A DNA stretch of 64,000 bases from NCBI GenBank assembly GCA_030765045.1, contig CM060962.1, positions 94,558,912-94,622,911 on the forward strand, read 5' to 3'. The notes under the pieces are model-generated. The model searched no databases. It worked only from the letters and a program-made list of their open reading frames with translations, and was not told the origin of the DNA. The translations under genes and the position numbers were made by a program. Every line of letters starts with the position of its first letter. Position 1 is the first letter of the stretch. Of this stretch, positions 57,161-64,000 are shown piece after piece. Source of the stretch: Tenodera sinensis (taxonomy: Eukaryota; Arthropoda; Insecta; Mantodea; Mantidae).

Positions 57161-57280
57161 TGCCTGGGTGCGTGTGCGTGTGCGTGTCTACCCGTGTGTG
57201 CGTGTGCATGTCTCTGTATGCGTGTACATGTGTCTGTGTGTGTGTGCGCGCGCTCGCGTGTACGTGTGCCTGTGTGCGTG
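57161..57280. repeat. GT/GC-rich alternating microsatellite
   Basis: Alternating GTGTGCGTGT sequence, including GTGTGTGTGTGCGCGCGC, at the end of R1 copy c. The frames through it on both strands (57145-57418) are compositional artefacts. Confidence 0.9.
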
Positions 57281-57920
57281 AACAGCATAACTGAAAAACG
57301 AAAAGTCGATTTAAACCAAATTTGGTATTTAAGGTTCATATCTTTCAAGGATGCGACACGAAGATTTTCAAGGAAATTCCTCCATCCTAAGTTTACCATT
57401 TACATGGAAACTTCTTAGAAAATGTATATTTTCTCAAAAATGGTTCGAACTATTTTGATTAAAATGCCATATGTTGAGATGTTTTTATGGCAAATGTTAT
57501 GTATATTTTGAGTGTTCTCACTGTAGTCCATGTAGCCCTGTTTACTGTTGAATTTTGCATAACTGGTAAACCCTAAGCGATAAACCAAGTCTTACTATAC
57601 GAAAAAAAGTATATCTTGTTAAAACACAAGATGTCTAAATGTATTTTTTGTGGAATGGACCATTTTGGAGATATTCCTTGTTATTTGTATTAGTTTTACA
57701 ACACTTATACTTTTATCACGTGGAAGGACGTTATTTACATTTTTATCTCTTGGCCGGGCAAAGACAACTTAATTTCAAAGCTTTAAAAGATTTGACTATT
57801 GCTAAAGCCGACAATATTCCCTTTTTCCCCTTGCACCTACAAGCAAATCATTTTAGTTTTGTCATTGCTTGCCTTGATATAACTACCTATTATTCCATTT
57901 TTGTCATCTAGATTTCCATG
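57281..57920 (-). repeat. Dispersed repeat R1, copy c (inverted)
   Basis: Its reverse complement aligns with 2340-2940: GGGTTTACCAGTTATGCAAA, ATCTCCAAAATGGTCCATTC, and AACCTTAAATACCAAATTTG near its end, against ACCAATTTTGGTTTTTAACC in copy a. It is adjacent to a GT microsatellite on its left, where copies a and d have only short GC/CA-rich stretches. Confidence 0.75.
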
Positions 57921-58282
57921 AAACCTGGGAAACTTACTAACAATTGACGTCTAAGTCTGCCCTACCTCAATAATATACCTAATATTATTTCCTAAAGTTG
58001 CATACAAACGTTACCACTAAAAAATGATTATTTTTTGCCATAAAGTTATCACACATTCTTCGAATTCAAAAGTAATTCTATAAAACTGGCAAGGGAGGTT
58101 CATCATACATTTATAGAATAATCCTGAAAATTACATGTGTTTAGCTCGAGTGGATTTAGAGAAAATGGTACATGAAGTATAAAAAAACGACATTTTTCAG
58201 AGGAGTGAAAAGAAAATGACATACATCTTTTAATCTTATTTTTTCAACTTTAGAAGGCCCCAGGACTGTAATTATCTCCCTG
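57921..58282. other. Unassigned
   Basis: No gene seen between R1 copy c and the Mutator-like relic. Confidence 0.45.
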
Positions 58283-58870
58283 CTAGGCTTCTCTATGCGT
58301 TTTCATTCCTTTTAGCACCCTCCTCCTCATTCTGGCTTCTTTGGACATATTCTCCATAACTTTATCAAGCCTAGCGACATGGTCCAGGCCTAATGCTTGC
58401 AGTGCTTTTCTCGTGTTGTCTCTTGACTCAATGTCCATTGCCTTCATTACATAGATTCTCTTGTGACACACTGCATTAAAACATATAATTGAGCCAAGAA
58501 CACCATTGTCAATTATTTTGGCTCCAATAAACACATTTGTCGGCACTCTTTGCCAGAAGCAGCAGTTGTTAGTTTCGAGTCTTACTGTGCACACATTTTT
58601 TCAATCGTTCATCTGAAAGCTTTCTGCAAATTGGTTTGATTTTTTCAATCACAGCAGTTGACAAGGAATGCTTATGTGTATATTTAGCTTTTAGAGACCA
58701 TGGGAAGGCTTCTCATCTGCATCATATTTATTAAAAAAAAAGCCCATACAGCCTTCATTTCTTTTAAATTATTGCAATTATTTCTGATTGCCATTCCATA
58801 GAAGTATTATAGCTGATCAATTTCTGATGCACCTTTTTTGCGCATTAACAGCGGTGTACCGCTCTTTGTA
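58283..58870 (-). pseudogene. Mutator-like transposase domain relic (C-terminal part)
   Basis: On the minus strand: DQL, a stop, YFYGMAIRNNCNNLKEM, AVWAFFFNKYDADEKPSHGL, a stop and shift, KHSLSTAVIEKIKPICRKLS then DERLKKCVHSKTRN, and after another shift VFIGAKIIDNGVLGSIICFN, RDNTRKALQALGLDHVARLD and MENMSKEARMRRR. This is the order found in the animal 'Mutator-like transposase domain' proteins: YYGLAIRRN ... AVWATFFHKxSTDExPxHGLC ... HSLPxxVxxxIKPxFxDLSxxxLLxKCLHGKTQN ... GVYDAVxxFN. It has at least two frame breaks. Only the C-terminal third remains; the catalytic residues upstream were not found. Confidence 0.8.
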
Positions 58871-60009
58871 AGCAATAACAGTAAACAAATACAACAAATA
58901 TTTAGAAACTCTAAGCTTCAGTGTCTATGATAAGTTGTGAAGAACAGGTTTCCATTGGATTCGCACTACAAAAAGTGATCTGTTATCAATGCTGCTAACA
59001 CCAAGAAAAGAAGCTTACAAAGAAAAGAAACTACTCAAGAATAAAGCATACAGAAAAGGTCTATTTCACAAATGGAAGCCTATCTATAGCTGAAGTGGAC
59101 GAGGCATTTCAACATGGAAGGGCTGTAGCGATTTAAATCCAAGCATTTAAGTGTACTTAATAACGTAACGCACATGAATAATACATCAAAATGTTCAGGT
59201 AACTACGCTCTGTCATATAAGCAAATGAAAAAAAAACTCCATTTTATGACACAAAATCCATTAACATTTCGATATAATTAGAACGTATGATGTGTTCTAT
59301 TATTATACCAAGTGTCATTGTATTCGGTTGATATATTCCAGAGCAAAAATGTGACACACACGCACACATGCACGCACGCCCCCCCCCCCCCCCCCATACA
59401 GTTATTATTTTTTTTACTTCAGTGTAAACAATTATAAAACGAGAACAAATTTAACTTTAGCTGTTTACTGGAACTCAAAAATTACCCTTTGCTTTGTTTC
59501 ATCATAAGCATGCATTTCCAACGAAGCCATATAAATGTGAACTACGAAGTAAACACGTTTAGTAACGAGAATACCCAGGGTAATATTCAAAACGAAGAAC
59601 ATGGACGGAGAAATAGAAGCAGGCTTCACTGCACGATTATACAGACCACGAAACCTACGTAGTGAAAGTTTGGTAGCTCATGTTTCGTTTCATAAGGTCA
59701 AATATATCACGCTGAGGCATAGACTTTAACTAAAATTTCACAATTACGCAAAGCCAATAGTTAAAACAGTCAGACAGATAAACACACAAACAAATGAATG
59801 GTTGATACGATCCAATTCTGATTAAATTCTGGTAAAACTGCATGTATGCATGTTAGTCGATCCCTACGTGGCTATGCTAGTACAATTCAAGTAATGTTAC
59901 GATAGTAGAACGTCTGAGGGGAGAGACTACTTGTAATATAAATCAACATATAACAAAGCAGATTTATTTAGCAACCCTTCAAACATATTCAATTGATCTA
60001 TGACTCCCA
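58871..60009. other. Unassigned
   Basis: It may include more of the Mutator-like element upstream on the minus strand, but nothing is recognisable. A CA stretch and a C-run lie at 59352-59395. Confidence 0.45.
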
Positions 60010-60183
60010 AAAGATACGTCTGTTTATCAATGTAAAAATCTGAGGTATTGCACTCACGTGGCCTTCCATACACACTCATGTACAACTTATTCTTATAAAC
60101 GGTCAATCGAGGTAAACATTTGCATGAATTGCTTTATTGCACACTTCCTTGTTGATTCAAGGTGAATGCAGTAGGCTTTAAGC

Positions 60184-61158
60184 CAGGCATTCCCCAGTCG
60201 ACTCAAGGTCCCTTGAGGGCGAGCGGGGCTGAACATTACACTCACTGCGGGTCGCACAGTCACACAGTCCAGTATATCATTTCACTGGTGGTGTAACGCT
60301 ACATATTAGTACTGCGGTGTGCTACTTACGATGACTGCGACAGTTGCGCGAAGAATTCGAACCTAGATTCCAGGACATATCACTTGAGAAACAATTTAAG
60401 TTATTTGCAACACCATTTTCAGTGGATATCCTGGACAGTCCTGTTGAACTGCAGTTGGAAGTAGTAGATTTGAAAAATGATATCGAGTTAAAAGATAAAT
60501 ATCAAAATAGAGCAAGTATAAACTATTTCTACACCTCTGTAAAACAGTAAATATTTCCTAAACTCCACAATCTAGCAGGAAGAATTTTGTGCATGTTCGG
60601 GACAACCTATGCTTGCGAATCACTGTTTTCCTTAATGAAGTATACAAAGTCACGTTAGAGAAGCCAATTAAGTGATGAACACTTGAAAGCATGTTTGCGA
60701 CTGGGTAGCTCGCAAACAATAGTCTAACGTATTGAACAGCTGGTGGAAAACAGACAACCGCAAAAATCACGGCGATTGTTGGATGGCTAAGAAAGAATAG
60801 TTTTCATAGATCTTTATTTGAAGAATATTTTGTTTATTTGTATTGTTTACTTCATTGAATCGCATAGTACCAACAAGAAGAAAGTTCTGTGTCACATTAC
60901 ATTATTTAGTTTATTAGTTTTATACGAGTACTTGTATTTCGTTAATTGAATTTCCTGCCAATAAGACTTTATTTTGTATTATATTAGTTATCAGTGTTAA
61001 CGTGTATAAAATACTGCTATCATTATTATGTAATTGACAGTGAAAGTGTAATTCAGTTTACACAATCCTAGTTCCACTACTGTAGCACTTCCATTTCTTG
61101 CCCGCAACCGGCCGGTCAGGGCTTGAGGGCTTTTACTTCCGTCTGTTGGGGACGCCTA
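60184..61158 (+). mobile_element. hAT-type transposon remnant with exact 8-bp target-site duplication
   Basis: CTTTAAGC stands directly on both sides (60176-60183 and 61159-61166). The left end CAGGCATTCCCCAG matches the reverse complement of the right end, TAGGCGTCCCCAAC, allowing one gap. A CAGG-type end with an 8-bp duplication defines hAT elements. At 975 bp it is much shorter than an autonomous hAT and keeps only the C-terminal part of the transposase. Confidence 0.93.
60344..60790 (+). pseudogene. hAT transposase C-terminal relic
   Basis: The frame reads MREEFEPRFQDISLEKQFKL near its start, then PVELQLEVVDLKNDIELKDK and YFYTSVKQ. After one in-frame TAA (60548-60550) the same frame continues with FPKLHNLAGRILCMFGTTYA, CESLFSLMKYTKSR, a stop, RSQLSDEHLKACLRL and a lysine/arginine-rich tail. 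This is the hAT C-terminal dimerisation region, as in ZBED/GTF2IRD2-like proteins ('FPNLRxxAxRxxxLFGSTYxCExxFSxMKxxKSRxRSxLSDEHLxxxLRI'). The N-terminal zinc finger and the catalytic D,D are absent, so it is an internal-deletion derivative. Three stops separate otherwise collinear sequence, with no frameshift. Confidence 0.9.
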
Positions 61159-61756
61159 CTTTAAGCGATAGTGGCGGTCCAATTCCGCTATCTTTGCATG
61201 ACCAAGGCAACGGGAGAGAACTAATAACGAATTACCATTTGAGAAAAGCGGAAATACTTGAAAATATAATTTGAGATAATCCGCGTGGTTTAACTAAATC
61301 TACATTTCTGTGTAGTAAGACTGTTTATCTCTTAGAGCTTGCCAGTTATGCAAAGGTCTTTCAGAATGAAGAGGACTTCAGAGGCTATTTTCAGAAAATT
61401 GAAGAGATGCATTATATTTCTCATGAAAGTATCGTAAGCACGTGACATTTAAATTAATAACATTTGGGCCTTTTTGAGGAAATCAAAATTTTCGAAAATG
61501 TGTCATGTAAGGGTTAGTTTGGAGTGGGGAGATTTTTTTGAAAATCTTCAGGTCGCATCCTTGGAAGATGCAGAATTTATATACGAAGTGCGGTTCGATT
61601 ACGCTGTACATCCACGCACGTGCGCAAACCTTCCTAAAATGCCTTTTTTCTTCGGTTCAGGGTGGTTCAAAAGACATTTTCGGTGAAATGTCGACATGAG
61701 AATTTTGGGTGAAATGCAATACTAAACATAAAAGAGTAGGTAAAAAAGCATTAACT

Positions 61757-61988
61757 TTTTATTTTAATTAACCTCCTCCTACGTAATGCCATATCGGACG
61801 GTGAATGAATGAAACGGGTGAAATGATGCTCAAATGAGCCCGAGGTCCATGGAACTTTAAGCTACCTGACATTCATCTTCTCCGGATAAGGGTAAACCTC
61901 GAAAAAAACTTACCCTAAGCGAGATTAGAACTCGCGAATTCTTGAACGTGAGGCAGACATGCTAGCCATCACGCTACCGAGGCGGGCA
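61757..61988 (-). repeat. tRNA-derived SINE, family A, inverted copy with target-site duplication
   Basis: Read on the minus strand: GCCCGCCTCGGTAGCGTGAT, B box GAGTTCTAATCTCGC, the GAAGATGAATGTCAGGTAGC block, CATTCACCGTCCGATATGGC and an A-rich tail. CATTAACT flanks it (61749-61756 and 61989-61996). Confidence 0.9.
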
Positions 61989-62144
61989 CATTAACTCGTT
62001 GCTGATTATATATAAGCACAGCCGACTTTAGTTCAAAGCCGTATTTAGATGTTTCAGTCGTTCACTTCCGTTTCCTTTATTTAATTTGCTTCGCGAAAAC
62101 CTGCAGGGAAACTAAATGGTTCACTGTTCGATATGTTATTTTCA

Positions 62145-64000
62145 TATGATGTATGATATTGTTCTGATGATCATGCATATTGTTGTGATGATCATGCATG
62201 ATATTGTTCTGATAATCATGCATGATATTGTTCTGATGATCATGCATGATATTGTTGTGATGATCACTCATGATATTGTTGTGATGATCATGCATGATAT
62301 TGTTGTGATGATCATGCATGATATTGTTCTGATAATCATGCATGATATTGTTCTGATGATCATGCATGATATTGTTGTGATGATCACTCATGATATTGTT
62401 GTGATGATCATGCATGATATTGTTGTGATGATCATGCATGATATTGTTCTGATGATCATGCATTATATTGTTCTGATGATCATGCATGATATTGTTCTGA
62501 TGACCATGCATGATATTGTTGTGATGATCATGCATTATATTGTTCTGATGATCATGCATTATATTGTTCTGATGGTCATGCATTATATTGTTCTGATGAT
62601 CATGCATGATATTGTTGTGATGATCATGCATGATACTGTTCTGATGATCATGCATGATATTGCTCTGATAATCATGCATGATATTGCTCTGATAATCATG
62701 CATGATACTGTTCTGATGATCATGCATGATATTGCTCTGATAATCATACATGATATTGCTCTGATAATCATGCATTATATTGTTCTGATGATCATGCATG
62801 ATACTGTTGTGATGATCATGCATGATACTGTTCTGATGATCATGCATGATATTGCTCTGTTAATCATGCATGATATTGCTCTGATAATCATGCATGATAT
62901 TGCTCTGATAATCATACATGATATTGCTCTGATAATCATGCATGATACTGTTCTGATGATCATGTATGATATTGTTCTGATGATCATACATGATATTGCT
63001 CTGATAATCATACGTGATATTGCTCTGATAATCATACATGATATTGCTCTGATAATCATACATGATATTGCTCTGATAATCATACATGATATTGCTCTGA
63101 TAATCATACATGATATTGTTCTGATGATCATGCATGCTATTGTTCTGATGATCATGCATGATATTGTTCTGATGATCATGCATGATATTGTTCTGATGAT
63201 CATGCATGATATTGCTCTGATGATCATACATGATATTGCTCTGATAATCATACATGGTATTGCTCTGATAATCATACATGATATTGTTCTGATAATCATG
63301 CATGATATTGTTCTGATAATCATACATGATAGTGCTCTGATAATCATACATGATATTGTTCTGATGATCATACATGATATTGCTCTGATAATCATACATG
63401 ATATTGCTCTGATAATCATACATGATATTGCTCTGATAATCATACATGATATTGTTCTGATAATCATACATGATATTGTTCTGATAATCATACATGATAT
63501 TGCTCTGATAATCATACATGATATTGTTCTGATGATCATGCATGATATTGTTCTGATAATCATGCATGATATTGCTCTGATAATCATACATGATATTGCT
63601 CTGATAATCATACATGATATTGTTCTGATAATCATACATGATATTGCTCTGATAATCATACATGATATTGTTCTGATAATCATACATGATATTGCTCTGA
63701 TAATCATACATGATATTGTTCTGATGATCATGCATGATATTGTTCTGATAATCATGCACGATATTGCTCTGATAATCATACATGATATTGCTCTGATAAT
63801 CATACATGATATTGCTTTGATCATCATGCATGATATTGCTTTGATCATGCATGATATTGTTCTGATAATCATGCATGATATTGCTCTGATGATTATGAAT
63901 GATATTGCTCTGATAATCATACATGATATTGCTTTGATCATCATGCATGATATTGTTCTGATAATCATGCATGATATTGCTCTGATGATTATGAATGATA
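62145..64000. repeat. 24-bp satellite array, about 77 units, open at the right window edge
   Basis: Each unit has the form GATATTGYTCTGATRATCAT followed by RCAT. Most units in the left quarter contain the 12-bp perfect palindrome ATCATGCATGAT; in the right part the variant ATCATACATGAT breaks it. Length variants seen (about 62170 and 63839) lose 3 bp. Three of the six frames are almost free of stops: two on the minus strand (octapeptides MHDHQNNI and MIIRTISC) and one on the plus strand (DIVLMIMH). Minus-strand frames of 256, 370 and 397 codons follow from the unit sequence and are not taken as genes. Confidence 0.95.
62221..62460. repeat. Higher-order 120-bp (5-unit) duplication inside the satellite
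   Basis: 62221-62340 and 62341-62460 are identical except for one base (GATAATCATG against GATGATCATG at the end). Both contain the rare variant ATCACTCATG once. This is the only clear higher-order unit in the array. Confidence 0.9.

Larger units (their letters stand above)
60010..61700 (+). repeat. Dispersed repeat R1, copy d, split by a hAT element
   Basis: The left part (60010-60183) matches 2255-2440 (GTATTGCACTCACGTGGCC; GGTAAACATTTGCATGAATT). The right part (61159-61700) matches 2440-2960 (CCAATTCCGCTATCTTTGCA; GCTTGCCAGTTATGCAAAGG; TGGAGTGGGGAGATTTTTTT). The break coincides exactly with the hAT element and its 8-bp duplication. Confidence 0.8.

Noticed and set aside
62077..63972. Minus-strand frames of 256, 370 and 397 codons as repeat-protein genes
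   Set aside because: They are direct translations of a 24-bp satellite that has almost no stops in three frames; there is no non-repeat domain or promoter, and a stop interrupts the longest frame.
62145..64000. CRISPR-like array
   Set aside because: Units are contiguous 24-bp tandem repeats with no unique spacers, in a eukaryotic repeat context.

Overview
The window looks like non-coding, transposon-rich DNA from a large arthropod genome. A polyneopteran insect of the cockroach type is my best guess, but this is an inference from the style of the repeats, not a proven assignment. I recognise no intact host gene, no true tRNA or rRNA gene and no CRISPR. Almost every reading frame longer than 60 codons is either a decayed transposable-element protein or low-complexity sequence.

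Layout, left to right. 0-11 kb: a tRNA-derived SINE with target-site duplications (857-1090); a copy of an unclassified dispersed repeat R1 (2.25-2.96 kb); a clean 378-bp tandem duplication whose second copy is split by a probable solo LTR (5.0-6.4 kb); a broken DUF4817-type transposase (6.9-7.9 kb); an R1 copy and a repeat R3 (9.7-10.4 kb). 11-20 kb: a Ty3/gypsy-like pol relic with protease, RT, RNase H and integrase zinc-finger pieces (11.6-13.9 kb), a transposase HTH relic, a 60-bp tandem repeat and a LINE 3' end. 20-34 kb: several tRNA-derived SINEs and a second DUF4817 relic. 34.9-36.75 kb: a MULE-type element with a FLYWCH zinc-finger frame, a broken transposase and repeated 14-bp motifs inside both ends. 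38-43.1 kb: a degenerate repeat pair with HTH-like frames, an orphan promoter-like CRE/TATA cluster, a long pyrimidine/GT microsatellite, a transposase C-terminal relic and a SINE beside it with a perfect 12-bp target-site duplication. 45.2-45.5 kb: two SINE heads facing each other. 48.35-49.51 kb: a Tc1-like element carrying a nested 195-bp element. 51.6-53.7 kb: a LINE split by an IS630/Tc1-like element. 55-62 kb: more SINEs, microsatellites, R1/R3 copies, a Mutator-like transposase relic, and a short hAT element with an exact 8-bp target-site duplication inserted into an R1 copy. 62.1-64.0 kb (continuing past the window): a 24-bp satellite.

Nothing here works as a living pathway. The value of the window is as a stratigraphic record: LINE split by IS630-like element, Tc1 split by a short element, R1 split by hAT, tandem duplication split by an LTR, and a SINE beside a dead transposase. 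These give relative ages. The features least explained are the 24-bp satellite that stays open in three reading frames, the FLYWCH/MULE element with its iterated end motifs, and the multi-copy R1 and R3 families.
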